A stretch of 64,000 nt of DNA from Brassica napus (taxonomy: Eukaryota > Streptophyta > Magnoliopsida > Brassicales > Brassicaceae), in contig NC_063452.1 in NCBI RefSeq assembly GCF_020379485.1, positions 51,832,439 through 51,896,438 on the forward strand, given 5' to 3'. Positions 43,568 through 56,203 of the stretch are shown in pieces (the first letter of the stretch is position 1; the number at the start of each line of letters is the position of its first letter). The notes beneath the pieces are model-generated. The model saw only the letters and a program-made list of their open reading frames with translations, searched no databases and was not told the origin of the DNA. The position numbers and the translations under genes are program-made.

Positions 43568-45836
43568 ATGTTTGAGGAAAAGAAGAAGTTCATGGACGAT
43601 TTCGAGTTCTTACCTGATGAGTTGAGAGGACGAACTTCGTACAGTACTGACGTTCAGGGAGCTCCTCCGACTTGTGCCTCTGCCAGATTTCGCTTTTCTG
43701 GTGATTCTGCACCCTCCTCCTCCTTGACGTCGATTTCAAACCCATTCGTGAACCAACCGTCTCGCAAAAACATGAACACAACAGCTGGTTTGTGTCAGAA
43801 TCTCAGTAAAATGGGTATCTCCGACGATGAAGAAAGGAGTAGTTTCACCGGATCCCATCCTCCTTTTCTGGAAAATCTTCATGGATGTTTCAGATTGACA
43901 CTTGGTGGTTCTTCTCATCGTCAAAGTCTAACGCAGAGCTCTCACGGTGACAACAGTCGCATGCTTGGATTGCTTGCTCGGGAAGACTACTTCCCTAACA
44001 ACCACATACGAGGCTTTACAGAGAACACGTCACGTCGAAACAGAGATTACTACCACCTCTTCGAGGAGCAGGAACAAAACCCACGACGACACATTTCTCT
44101 TTCAGCAGTGAGAGGAGTTTCTTCTAAATGCATGAAGGAAGCTTTGTCTCCAGATCTTGTGTCCGTGCTTGGAATCTACGGATCTGTCTACCTAACTGCA
44201 AAAGATCAGCTGGGTTGTCGGTTTTTACAGAAACTGATGCAAGAAAGAAGCTCCCTTGATGTTATGGTTATATTCAGAGGATTGATAAATCATGTCATCG
44301 AACTTGGAATGGATCAGTTTGGGAATTTTCTCATACAAAAGCTTATCCTAATCTCCAACGAAGAACAGAGAACAAAAATCCTCATCAACCTGACCTCCAC
44401 ACCTGGCTTGCTTATCGAAATCTCCCTCCACAACTATGGGTAAGCTTTACTACTTCTAAATATTAATTAATTAATTAATGCTTACACGGTAATAATATTT
44501 TAACAGGAATATAGTACACATAAGTATTAAAGCATTTACTATTTGAGAATATTCTATTTTTCAGAAGTTATTATTCATATAAACTGTGAAGCTGTGTGTT
44601 GCATCTTTATGGATTTTTCTTGATTTTCGTGAAAGATAAAATCCTATGATGTTTATAGAAAGGGAAAAAAAAAAGTTGAGATCTTTTGTCAGCACTTCTT
44701 GGTAGAAAAAGATGAATTGTTTTTACTGATTTGAGACAAATCAGAGACCTTTTGACAAAACATTTCAAGTTCATGGACTTTGACTTGATGATTCATGTTT
44801 TTTGGAAATCTTCGGTTAAGATAAAAGCTGAAACCTTCTTTTTTTTTTTGTTAATGAGCAGGACAAGAGTTGTGCAGAAGCTGATTGAGACAGTGAGAAC
44901 AAAGACAGAAATCAATCTGGTTAAGTTAGCTCTTAAACCGGGTTTGCTCTCTCTCGTTAGAGATTTAAATGGAAATCATGTTATTCAAAGTTGCTTAAAA
45001 TTCCTTTCCCCTGAAGATAACAAGGTTTTAAACATAATCTCTTCCTCCTCCTCGCCTTCTTTAAATTTGATGAGTGAGTATTAAAATAATAATAATTTTA
45101 TTTTATTTTGGTGCAGTTCATTTTGGAGGGTGCTACCAGGTTCTGTGCCACAATTGCAACTCATAAACATGGATGTTGTGTGCTGCAACACTGTGTTAAA
45201 TACTCGGTTGGTGCGGAACGTGAGAATCTCATTGCTGAAATAGCCAGAAACTCTCTCCACCTTGCACAAGACCCTTTCGGGTAACGTTTATAATAATTAT
45301 GAAAATACACTCATACTAATCGGTTTAATTGCATGGGTAATGGTCACATCTTTAACTTTATACCTTCCTTTTGTGTGTGAATTTGATCGCAGGAACTATG
45401 TGGTGCAATACATAATAGAGCAGAACTTAGGGGGAGTAAATGTAATGTTTGAGTTAAAAGGGAATTATGTGAGGTTGGCTACACAGAAGTTTAGTAGTCA
45501 TGTGGTGGAGAAATGTCTTATACATTATCCAGTGAGTAGATCCCAGATCGTCCGCGAGCTCGTCTCTGTTCCAAACTTCGAGCGTCTTCTTCAGGACCCC
45601 TTTGCTAATTATGTTATCCAGTCCGCTCTATCTAAAGCTAAGGTTACTTACTCTCAGTCCTGTGATCATATTTTTATAAGTACATTCAGAAAAACAGAGT
45701 AACATAAACTGCGTTTTGGACTGCGTAGGGCTATGTTCGGGCGAGCTTGGTGGATAAAGTACGTACATTTGGAAACCTTAAGATGAATCCATATTGCAAG
45801 AGGATATTCTCCAAGAGCCGCCACTTGAGGAAATGA
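43568..45836 (+). CDS. Pumilio/PUF-domain RNA-binding protein
   Basis: Five exons, 43568-44439, 44862-45024, 45117-45280, 45393-45642 and 45729-45836, join in frame to 518 residues. The N-terminal third is polar and Ser-rich. Eight PUF repeats follow, with base-contacting cores LGCRFLQ, FGNFLIQ, YGTRVVQ, NGNHVIQ, HGCCVLQ, FGNYVVQ, FSSHVVE and FANYVIQ, so the domain is complete. PUF proteins bind 3'-UTR elements of mRNAs and repress or destabilise them. The C terminus (RIFSKSRHLRK) is basic. The closest Arabidopsis relatives would be the divergent APUM group; the exact ortholog is not assigned. It sits between the DEFL and GPAT9 genes, where I recall no PUF gene in Arabidopsis, so it was probably inserted or duplicated here. 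The start at 43568 is favoured because the truncated copy preserves the same ATG. Confidence 0.9.
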
Positions 45837-45839
45837 TCA

Positions 45840-47900
45840 TAACAGATTTAACCCCTAATGCAAAAAAAAAAAGTATTGTTGTTTTGCTGAAGATGTAGGA
45901 CATGACACTATGATCCATACAAGACAGAAGATCCCCTTTGTTGTCTCTTGTCTTTTTTGGATGTTGTTTATCTTCTAGTATTGAAATTGATCTAACGAGT
46001 CATGTTTTTATGTGGTTAACATTTTCCTCCCTGAGTTAAATTGTGTTTTTGAAATAGAATGAGATGGAGATTTTATGATTAGGTTTTGGTTCGGTATCTT
46101 CGGTTTTCAATTTTATCGGGTTATCGCAGAAATGAAATCAAAGACAAATTATCTATAATTTGGTTTTGTTCGGTTTGATGTAGTTTGGTATCTTTTTAGT
46201 GTAACATGTAGTTAACTAAAACATATAAACGAGATTTTACTGAGTTCATGCTTCAAACTTAAAGCCTTAATCTTGCAAGGGTTTTTAATTCAAAAAATGC
46301 AATATATTACTAACTTTATAGTAAACATTACAAACTACCATCCAAAACTTGTTAATCAAGTACACAACTCGTCTCTCCTCAGTCCTCACCAACCTCTGAA
46401 TCTTGTCTCCCTGCGTTTCCTTTTATGCCAAAACCGAGCTCTAAAACGCAGGGCAACAGAGTTCTTCTTTAGGCAAAGCACGTGACGTATGCGTGCGGCG
46501 TGCCATTTGAATTGTGTAAACTGGGCTAATCCATTGCCTTATTTGAGTAACCATATCCTTTGAATCCTCAAGATAAACTAAATAGTCTCCTTTGTCTTTC
46601 ATTTTAATTTTCAAAGAAATTTTTGATTTTCCAACAGTTTTTTTTTCCTTTTCCAATAGATTATTATTATATTTAAAATTTTTGAAAACAGAAATATTGA
46701 AATGCAAATCTCAATAATAGTAGCAAAGAAGTTTTTGTATAAATCACAAAATAATATTTATTAAACTTGAACATATTAAATTATCAATAATGAAAAGTAT
46801 ATTTTTAAATTTTCCAAAATTTATTTATTTAACGTATAATTTATTTTAAAATAAAAATATTCATTTATGAAAAGTAAATAAAAAATATTTTTAAAACTAC
46901 AAACTTTTCACTACTTCGTGAATGTTTATCCTTCCTAAATACATACTACTTGAATATCTGTTTTATTACATACGAAAACAAAACATTTTAGCTGTCATAT
47001 TTTAGGATGAATCAGTTACCATTTTTTCAACATCAAATCACTACTCAAATTTAAAGTGATATGAGTAATAAGACCATAACAAAGCAATCAATAAAACAAA
47101 TCTCAAAGAAAAAATATAAAAATCTTTGCTAAAGAATCTGCTACTGAATTACTTAACAACTTTATAGCTTATAAACATTCAAGTAATATAAAATTATTTT
47201 TAATTGAAACATGATATCTACCTATAGAAAAGATCATGAAAGATGCGATCAAAATAGTACTCGAATCTATATACGACCCCGAGTTTCCAGATACATCACA
47301 TTTTCGCTCGGGTCAAGGCTGCCACTCGGTTTTAAGAAGGATCAAAGATATTAGCATATCTAACCAAATTTGAGATGTTATATAAATGAACACAAAAAAT
47401 TCCGTCTTACATTTTTAGAAAAGTCCTCCAAAAATGTAGGTATGTTTTCTAAATATGAAAATTTGTGTAAATAAGTACAAAGATTCACATTTATACATTA
47501 AAATATATTTTAAATGTGTAGAATACTAGAATGGTTAAAGTACTATTTATTTATACATTGCAGGCTGGCTCAGGGATACGTGAATAGTGTTTTATATGAA
47601 AGTGTTTATTAACTACTCATATCATGTACAAGAAAATTGTTTTGGTATACTAGTTAAGAACTGCTATCTCTTGGCTCCGAAGACAGCAGGTAATAATACC
47701 GTTGTAGTAGTTCGTGGATACAAGACAATAATCACTAATCAACTAAGTAACTATAGTGAAACTTGGAGAAACAAAATAGAAAAAAACTCAAATTTCAAAA
47801 TGATTATAAGAACAAACAAACAAAAAAATTCAAAAAAAAAAACAAATATAAACCAAAACATTTTTAAAATAATAACCAGAGAACCATGAGTGAGTTTCTA
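45840..47900. other. Intergenic DNA
   Basis: 3' flank of the PUF gene, then AT-rich DNA with no supported gene. Short frames (46273-46485, 46441-46707, 47587-47889) show no family resemblance. Confidence 0.45.
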
Positions 47901-47908
47901 ACTCTTCA

Positions 47909-48098
47909 GAAAAACTCAGTGGCTACGTATTCATATCGAGATCGACGAATATTATCTCGCCGTTTCTTCAACATGTATCCTCCAACGCAGACAATACTCG
48001 CTGCTGCAATCACTCCAAAGGCAATTCCAGCTTTCTTTCCACCTCCAGAGGATTTTTCACCTTCCATTCCACTTACATTGTTGTACCGGTCCGGACCT
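47909..48098 (-). pseudogene. Last exon of a small single-pass membrane protein, 5' part not found
   Basis: The minus strand reads GPDRYNNVSGMEGEKSSGGG, then a hydrophobic span KKAGIAFGVIAAASIVCVGG followed by YMLKKRRDNIRRSRYEYV, ending ATEFF and TGA. The Gly-rich linker, single transmembrane span and basic KKRR stop-transfer resemble the C terminus of the protein at 58227-58658. An acceptor (TTTAG) lies at the upstream edge, but no exon with a signal peptide was found within 800 bases, so this is either a fragment or a gene with a long first intron. It may correspond to the Arabidopsis small membrane-protein gene recalled near GPAT9 (At5g60630). Confidence 0.5.
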
Positions 48099-48779
48099 AA
48101 ATGGCGCCTAAAGCATACTAAAAAATGCTGCCCTTTAAATAAAATTATTTAATATTTAAATTTATAATTAAAATAAAAATATTATTGAAAACTAATTTGT
48201 TACCAAAGAACAAAAAAATATCAATACATTATTCATGAAACCAGAGAGAGTTTTATCTTTGTTTATATTTCAATTTTTCTTTTCAAAAATAATAGAACTT
48301 ACAAAAAAAAAGAGGAAAAAAAACCTAGAACCAAAGAAAATAAATTTTAAAAGGGGAAGTTTTCTTGTGTAACTCAAGGAAAATATAGATACACTTCAGG
48401 ATGGTGGAGAAAAGGTATCAATGATAGAAAGGTGGTAACATGAGTACTATTATGAAACTGACCTTTAACATCCCAATGATTAATCAACCTCTCTCATAAA
48501 CAAGGAGAGGAAGTAGGTAATAAACATATAGGGTGTGCATAACGAATTGTCACGTGTGAGGTGCATAGGAACCAGAGGGAAACAACAGATGAAGGAGTGT
48601 TCATCTGAGTGACACTTGAGATATTGCTTTCGGCACCTAACGGTCAACGCTTATGATATTTGGAAATGTAACTAATATTGGATTGTCTGCTAATGGAGCA
48701 ATAAGAATTCAATAGGGAGAAGTACATGAAAACGAAGGATTGTATAACTAGAGTCCATGCAGAAACGTAAGGCAAGTAA

Positions 48780-49110
48780 GCACTTTAGACCATCTTTAAC
48801 GCGGTATACTAACGCGTTTCTTAAGGAGTGGACCCCGCGCTTTTGATAAAAACGGGTTTCATAAGTCGCGAGATAAAGAACGGTTTTGGTCCGTTTCTTA
48901 CACTATTTTGCGGGCCCCACGATACGTGGCGTCCCGCGATTGGTTCCGTTTTTAAAAAAAAAATTTCAATCAGATAAAACAAAAATAAAAATAAAAAATT
49001 TTAGAAACCCAAAACCGGTTTCACCCGATAATCATGCTATTTTATATCATGTTGATGCGTACACAACTCCACGAAAGAAGAGATGTAATTGTTAGTGATA
49101 AATAAAAACA
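48780..49110. mobile_element. Possible MITE-like insertion rich in CG words
   Basis: The segment beginning near ACCATCTTTAACGCGG contains a string of CGCG-, CGGG- and CCCGC-bearing words in AT-rich surroundings, as in Brassica non-autonomous elements with GAGCATCTTTAACC-like ends. The right end is not identified. Confidence 0.3.
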
Positions 49111-49211
49111 GAGAATAGACTGAATGATATCATCTCTAAGACTAACTAATCTATTTATAGATTTTTTTTTCCCCAAAATCCATACACAACCCAAAAGAAA
49201 TTTATGAATAA

Positions 49212-49466
49212 AACCATCTCCAATCCAACTTCATTTTTTTCTAAACAGAGGAAGATGAATTGGCTCTTATCTATAATAGAAGAAAAATATAAAGAAATGT
49301 TTTTTTTTCTTTTTTGAACAACTAAGAAATGTTTTTCTTTTACTCTAAAAGTAAAGAAAACAAATAATATCCTTCGATGTTATTTTCGATATGTTAGAGC
49401 ATACATAGAGTTTTTTATTTTAAAAGAAAACATTAAAAAGAATTAAGATTGGATTGGAGACGCTCT
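49212..49466. mobile_element. MITE with CATCTCCAATCCAA ends
   Basis: CCATCTCCAATCCAACTT at 49212 is matched in reverse by AAGATTGGATTGGAGACG at about 49445-49462. The interior is AT-rich and non-coding. The ends fit a short inverted-repeat element. It lies about 230 bp upstream of the GPAT9 start codon. Confidence 0.45.
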
Positions 49467-49693
49467 GTTGTTTTTGAACAACTATTGGAGATGTAAATAG
49501 TGAATAGTCAATATCATGTCTAGGTTTCTCCTGAATTGGGCCAAAACAATTCTCAATTCTAATTGGGCTGGGCCTTTTATACTTAATGAGCCTAACCTGT
49601 TGCATCCCCAATGTGGTATTATTATTGTGTGTATTGTAGTTACTCTTCCCTCGCTTCTCCTCTTCACCCGGCGATCGGAAAGTGTCCGGAACA

Positions 49694-52292
49694 ATGAGCA
49701 GTACGGCGGGGAAGCTCGTGACGTCCAGATCGGAGCTTAACATCGAAGATTACCTGCCTTCCGGTTCCTCCATCCAAGAACCTCGCGGCAAGCTCCGCCT
49801 GTAAATCATTCTCCTCCGCATGTCAGAATCTCTTCGAATTTAAAATGTGATTGGCTCGGCTGATTTGAATTCGTAACAATGCCTTTGGATTTGATTCTCA
49901 GGCTTGATCTGATCGACATCTCGCCAACTCTGACTGAAGCTGCTGGTGCCATCGTTGATGTTAGATTTGTTTTCTTCATTTACACTCAAAACATTTATTA
50001 GCAAAAGGATTGAGAACTTATGATATATAACTGTTTGTTGAAGGACTCATTCACAAGATGTTTCAAGTCGAATCCACCAGAGCCTTGGAACTGGAACATT
50101 TACTTGTTTCCACTGTGGTGCTTTGGGGTTGTTGTTAGATACTGCATTCTCTTTCCCTTGAGGTTTGTATGGAGTGTTGGGTTCTTGTTTATAGCTCAAA
50201 AGTTTAGATTTTTTTCAGTCTTGTGTTTGGACTGAGCTGTTCATTGTTTTTCAAACCTGCAGGTGCTTGACTTTAACTTTTGGGTGGTTTATTTTCCTTT
50301 CAACATTCATCCCCGTACATTCGCTGCTGAAAGGTCAAGACAAATTGAGGAAAAATATAGAGGTGGAGTTGGAATCTCTGTTTCTCCTTTGTCTTCATTC
50401 CATCTAGAATTCGAGAAAATTTCTTGTATATCTTGTGCTTTACTCATATATAACTTTCTTCGGGAGATCTTGATGTTGAGCTCGTTACTGTCTTTTACTG
50501 TATTACCAGAGGGTCTTGGTGGAAATGATTTGCAGCTTTTTTGTCGGTTCATGGACAGGGGTTGTCAAATATCATGGGCCACGGCCTAGCATCCGTCCTA
50601 AGCAGGTCATGCTTCCTTTTGAAAACTGTTTAGTCTTCAACTTTGTATCTCCTTGATACTTGCTTAATATATGATTGGGGTTAAACAGGTCTATGTTGCC
50701 AACCATACCTCAATGATTGATTTCATCGTCTTGGAGCAGATGACCGCATTTGCTGTTATAATGCAGAAGCATCCTGGTTGGGTTGGTAAGTCTTCTGGGG
50801 TTTTAGAACTCGCAGAAGTGTGCTTATGACCTTTGTGATTGGTCTGTCGTTACTAGGCTTGTGACTGATTTAGTGACGAATGATTGGTTTGTCTTTCGTG
50901 CTTTATTGTTAATATCTAATAAGGACTTTTGTTGCTTTGAATATGAAGGGCTTCTGCAAAGCACAATATTAGAGAGTGTAGGATGTATATGGTTCAATCG
51001 TTCCGAGGCAAAGGATCGTGAAATTGTAGCGAGAAAGTATGCATTATTCTTATCTCCTTTGTATTATCATTAAGTAATCTACTTATATTGATCATGGGGA
51101 CTTGAAACACATAATTCAGGTTAAGAGACCATGTCCAAGGAGCTGACAATAATCCTCTTCTCATATTTCCCGAAGGGACATGTGTGAATAATAATTATAC
51201 AGTGATGTTTAAAAAGGTATTTTGGACCCAATTTTTTTTAATTTGGTTTGCACTCTTACTCTGTATTATAGTTTCCAATTCGCTTCATGGCAATGTTCAG
51301 GGTGCTTTTGAATTGGGCTGCACTGTTTGTCCAATCGCAATCAAATACAACAAGATTTTTGTTGACGCCTTCTGGAACAGCAGAAAGTAAGGGTATTTTC
51401 TTGAAGACTTTCATATCAGGGTGGAAGGATAATTTTTGGATTTGTAGTGTATTTTTGAAAAAGATACAGAAGCATCTCTAGCAAATTATACGAGTATTGT
51501 TTCACTTTTATTTTGCATAGATACGATTAAAGAAAGTTTTGTTCTGGTGCAAACGCAGCAGAATATTTAGGGCTATTTCGTTCTCTTGTTAACAAAAGGT
51601 GTTGCATTGTCTTTGCAGACAATCATTCACTATGCACTTGCTGCAACTCATGACTTCATGGGCTGTTGTGTGTGAAGTGTGGTACTTGGAACCTCAAACT
51701 ATAAGGCCTGGTGAAACAGCAATTGAGTTTGCAGAGAGGTAGAACATTCTTCTCTTGTGCCTTTATTATGACGGCATATACTAAGAAGTTCGTACTAGAA
51801 ATACAAAAACTTAGCATAGCATTCTTTTTCTACTATTTTGCCTAACATTTGTGAGATCCACTTTGTCTACTTGTCACAGGGTCAGAGACATGATATCTCT
51901 GCGCGCGGGCCTCAAAAAGGTCCCTTGGGATGGATACTTGAAGTATTCAAGACCAAGCTCCAAGCACAGTGAACGCAAGTATGTTCAACGTGTTTTTCTT
52001 TTTAGAAAATCTACTGCTTTGATTATCCTGTTGAAAGAATTTACATTACCATGGTTGTCTATTAGCTGATTAGTTCAGAGTCATTACGTATCTGATTTAT
52101 TTGTGGTGGCTTTACGACAGTTTCTTACACACACTTTAAGGGATCAATTGTTCTGCACCATGAATCATCTTTCCTAGTACTTGCAGTTAACACTCCTACT
52201 TGTTATGTATTGATGCTTATTTGTGTTTCTTTTGGATTCACAGGCAAGAGAGTTTCGCGGAGTCCCTCCTTGCTAGATTGGAAGAGAAGTGA
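49694..52292 (+). CDS. GPAT9: Glycerol-3-phosphate acyltransferase 9 (ER membrane)
   Basis: Twelve exons, 49694-49800 to 52244-52292, join in frame to 371 residues, matching the about 375 of plant GPAT9. The enzyme acylates sn-glycerol-3-phosphate at position 1 to lysophosphatidic acid, the first step of ER glycerolipid and seed-oil assembly. Visible features: cytosolic N terminus with EDYLPSGSSIQEP; two hydrophobic segments (LFPLWCFGVVVRYCILFPLR, then LTLTFGWFIFLSTFIPV); the acyltransferase motif I NHTSMIDF (H-x4-D) in exon 6; GCIWFNRSEAKDR; the motif IFPEGTC in exon 8; and VCPIAIKYN in exon 9. The C terminus is charged, ending LLARLEEK. No odd features were seen. It is the probable ortholog of At5g60620. 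Confidence 0.93.
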
Positions 52293-52772
52293 ATGTAATG
52301 ATAAAGCACCCTCCATTAGATAAGACAAACTCGTGGCTCATTTGCTTTAGTTTCTCTATGTTTTTTTTTTAATCTTTCAGTAGACAACTGACCTTTTGCA
52401 TCTTGTTCGTATACTAGACCGCAATTGGTCGCATTTACGAGCTCTTCTGAGTTTGGAAAGGCTAAGAGAACTGTAACATGCTCTGCACCTTTTTTTTTTT
52501 TGAGCTAACAAGAAATTCGGTTAGCAATGAACAGTTAGAAACTTTAAGATCACACGGAAAGATTTTATATATCTTATTGTGTCACTTATTTCATTGTGTT
52601 ACAGTTCTACAATATGGCCAAACCATATCAAAAGAGTTTAAACTGTCTTTCTCAATACTAAAATAACTCAAAAGTCACCATCATTCTCTAGTCCAAAACT
52701 CGTGAAAAAACAATTCTGATCAGACAATATAACTTAAGGAAGGAGAACTCATATCCTTTGCTCAGGTTCAGA

Positions 52773-55700
52773 TTACAACTCGTCCTTCAAATCACTTTCG
52801 GTACTCTTTGTGGTGCTTTCAGGATTTCCTTTGGTCTCAGTAGTTTCTACTTTTGGTGTGGACTCGGCAGTTTTAGGAGATTCAGTTGATGCAGCAGGTT
52901 TCTCCAGTTTGAACGGGATGGTTGCGTGTTTCCTCAAAAACTTGTAGAATGCAACCACAGTGCGGTCTGTATCTACCGTTATCTGCTCCACACACAACGA
53001 AACAAAAAAGTTCTGTTTTTAGAGGGAGTTTACGAAGAAGACAAAACCTATGCAGGCAGCAGAGAGCATAACTTACCGGTTCTGCGGTCTTGTTTCCTGC
53101 AGGGAAGAAGAGAATTGTAGGAAAGCCTTCTGCCTGCAAAGAAAATCAACTCTTGAGGCTCTACACATAGAAGATTTTGAACAAAGAAGGTTTTGATACA
53201 TTTCATTAAATAATTGTACCTTTGCCTTGGGATGTTCATTGGTTGTTCCATCCATCTTGGCTATGACAAGAGAGTCAATTTCTCGTAAATGTTTAGCAAG
53301 CTTGTTATACATTGGCTCAAGGGCTTGGCAATGGCCACACCATGGTGCGTAGACCTGAGTTTCGTGTTAAATTAGAAGAAGAAAAAAAAAAAGAACATGA
53401 GAAAAACATGAAATCCATATAGGTTTATCTAACGGACTATGGTACTGCAATAGTACCTCGAGAAGAACATCCTTAGACTCGTCCAGGACAATGTCATCAA
53501 AGTTATCTCCCACCACGATTTTCACATCTCCATCATTCTGTATGCACCAAAAAGTTAAGTCCAGCGTCAACGATGGGATTGAATGATAAGATGAAGACAG
53601 GCTTTACCTTCTCAGGAATAGGGTCTGACTTATAGAATGGCTTTAGCTTGTCCCTCAAGAACTCTTCCGCGAATGTCTGCAAGGGATTTAACATTTTAAA
53701 CAAACAATCTAGCCAGTGAAGTCTTATATTACAAGTGAAAGAACTTTGAAGAGATACCTTAATTTTATCAGACTTGATTTCACCATCGAAGAAGTGTTTC
53801 TTAGGATCTTCATTTCCTGTGTAGGCAATAAGCTACACGTATACCAACAACAGAGATGCATTTTAGCCAAAACGATCTAGGACTTAAGATAGATAGAACA
53901 AAAGAAAGGACTTACTTTAGGACCATTTCCGGACACACCAAAGTATTCAGCAACAGGCTTCCCATAATCCTCATTATCCAGATCCACAGATACAAAGATG
54001 AGCTGTTCCAACAAACAAAGACTTCTTAGAAGTAACCTTACCAAGATATATAGCCAATTTCATGTGCTTGTGATGATGCTAAAACAAAGCATATCAATAA
54101 GAACCAGAGTTAAACCTGGAAAGACCTATGTTCGTACCTTTCCTTTAAAAGATTTTGCTGCTTCTTCAAACTCTGGAAGAACCTTCTCAGATCCATTTTG
54201 GGTTACAAACAACAACAACTGCAAAGAGAACATATACTTTCATGTTAGTAACCCATCTTTCAGAACTGAAGAGTCTCACTAGAAAAAATCATTTGACATA
54301 CCTGCTTCTTGATTGCACTCTCGAAAATCTCCGGTGCACTCTCTCTGGTGAAAACAGAGACCAAAGGAAGCTTGTTGGCAGACACAAAGCTAGCTAGATC
54401 AGACTTAACAAACTCCCCATCTGCAGATTCATAATAACCCAAACACACAATAAGCAGAGCCAAATAAACAATACCACTACAATCAAAGGCCATAACATAG
54501 ATTTAAAGAACCAACCAAAATGGCTAATCTTCTCCGCTTCTCTCTTAACTAGAACAAGAGCAGGACGTTTAGCCTCCGGATCAACATGGAACAACTTGGC
54601 AACATCAGGGTTCACTGTCTGATAGAAGTTCACATCGTCTTCAGCTTTGGAAGCAGCAGCAAGTTGATCATGCTCAACACCCACCAAAGAGTTCAAGTAA
54701 CCCAAGACGACTTTGTTCCCAGAAGTCAACACTTTCTCAGCGTCATCTAACGTCGTCAAGTTATACACACTAGGACCTATCTTCTTCTTCACCCACGTCA
54801 CAATTGTGTCTCTACATCACAAAGCAGCAAACCTTTAATTAGATCCAAGAAACGCATCGATACAAAAAGACACTAAAGATAGAGCTCACACTAAAGATTT
54901 GAACTATCAATAAAAATCACAATAGAGATTTGAACTATCAATAGAAATCACACTAAAGATTTGAACTATCAATAAAAATCACAATAGAGATTTGAACTAT
55001 CAATAGAAATCACACTAAAGATTTGAACTTTCCATACAATTCACACTAAAGATTTGAACTTTCAGTAGAACTCACACTAAAGGTTTGAGCTTTCAATACA
55101 ATCCACACTAATGATTTGGACTTTCAAGACTTTCAATACAATTCACACTAAATGTTTGAGATTTTAATACAATTCCCACTAAAGATTTGAACTTTCACTA
55201 GAACTCACACTGAAGATTTGAACTTCCAGTAGAACTCACACTAAGGATTTGAACTTTCAATACAATTCACACTAAAGGTTTAACTTTCAATACAAATTAC
55301 ACTAAAGGTTTGAACTTTCAATACAATCCACACTAAAAGATTTGAACTTTAGTTTCAAAATCGAGATTAGACTTACTTGGTCCTGCCTCCAGTGTAAGGC
55401 TTGTGCTCTCCATCTACAAAGAAGAGAATAGTCGGGAAGCCCTGAACACTATACTGATGAGCCAGCTCGTTCTCCTCCGTGGCATCGATCTTAGCCAAAA
55501 CGACGCCGTCTCCTTTCAGCTCAGTCGCGGCCGCTGCGTACTCAGGAGCAAGAGACTGGCAATGACCGCACCAGGGAGCGTAGAACTCGACCATAACGTA
55601 CTGGTTGTTCTCGATCACGTCTGTGAAGTTACGCTCTTTGACGACCACGACGTCTTTCTCGTCCACGTCCGGAGCCGGGAACGGATCTGAGTCTGGATTG

Positions 55701-55957
55701 CCTAGATCGGAGAGATCTTCTCCTTCTTCTTCGTCGTCGCCTTCGTACATCTCGGGATCTTCTTCTTCTCCTTCGTTGAACTCGTCGAGTTCAGAGTCGG
55801 TGGATGTGAGTGGCTTGGTGGGATCGGATTCTTCTTTGGGGTCTTCGAGGAAGCTGAGATCCTCATCGTCGACGTCGGAGGAGGCGAAAGAGGGAGAAAC
55901 GGCGGAGAAAATGAGAAGAGCGGTGAGAGAGAGGAGGAGGAAAACGCGGAACGCCAT
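52773..55957 (-). CDS. PDIL1-4: Protein disulphide isomerase PDIL1-4
   Basis: Eleven exons, from 55377-55957 to 52773-52985, join in frame to 597 residues, the size of Arabidopsis PDIL1-4. The start at 55957 (MAFRVFLLLSLTALLIFS) gives a cleavable signal peptide. A long acidic region rich in Glu and Asp follows, then thioredoxin domain a with the active site WCGHC (FYAPWCGHCQSLAPEYAAAA), inactive domains b and b' (exons 2-7), domain a' with a second WCGHC (exon 9), and a Thr/Ser-rich tail ending KDEL for ER retention. The enzyme forms and rearranges disulphides in secretory proteins. The predicted upstream Met at 56008 would add 17 residues in front of the signal peptide and is not preferred. 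Intron 1 contains a minisatellite. Confidence 0.94.
54885..55360. repeat. Minisatellite of about 30 bp in intron 1 of PDIL1-4
   Basis: About fifteen imperfect copies of a unit close to CACTAAAGATTTGAACTTTC plus AATACAATT run head to tail. Adjacent units differ by a few bases and some are shortened. It lies entirely within the intron, close to the donor. Confidence 0.88.
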
Positions 55958-56203
55958 TTTAGTGCGACTGTCTGAAACTGTGATCGGACTCGAGAAATTG
56001 AGATCCAATCCAACTAGTACACTATACTTAGCTGACTCATACGACGACGTCGTTTGTTGGATTTGACTAATATTACGGAAATTTATTATTTCATTTTGCT
56101 TAAATTGCGACCTAATTAAATGGGCTCACCAAATTATAGTAACTAAATCCAAACAATTATTTTATAACACCAATTAAATTAAATTAAGGTTCATACATTT
56201 AAC

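Noticed and set aside
55605..56066. 153-codon frame on the plus strand
   Set aside because: It is the antisense of PDIL1-4 exon 1, whose acidic codons read as Ser-rich on the opposite strand.
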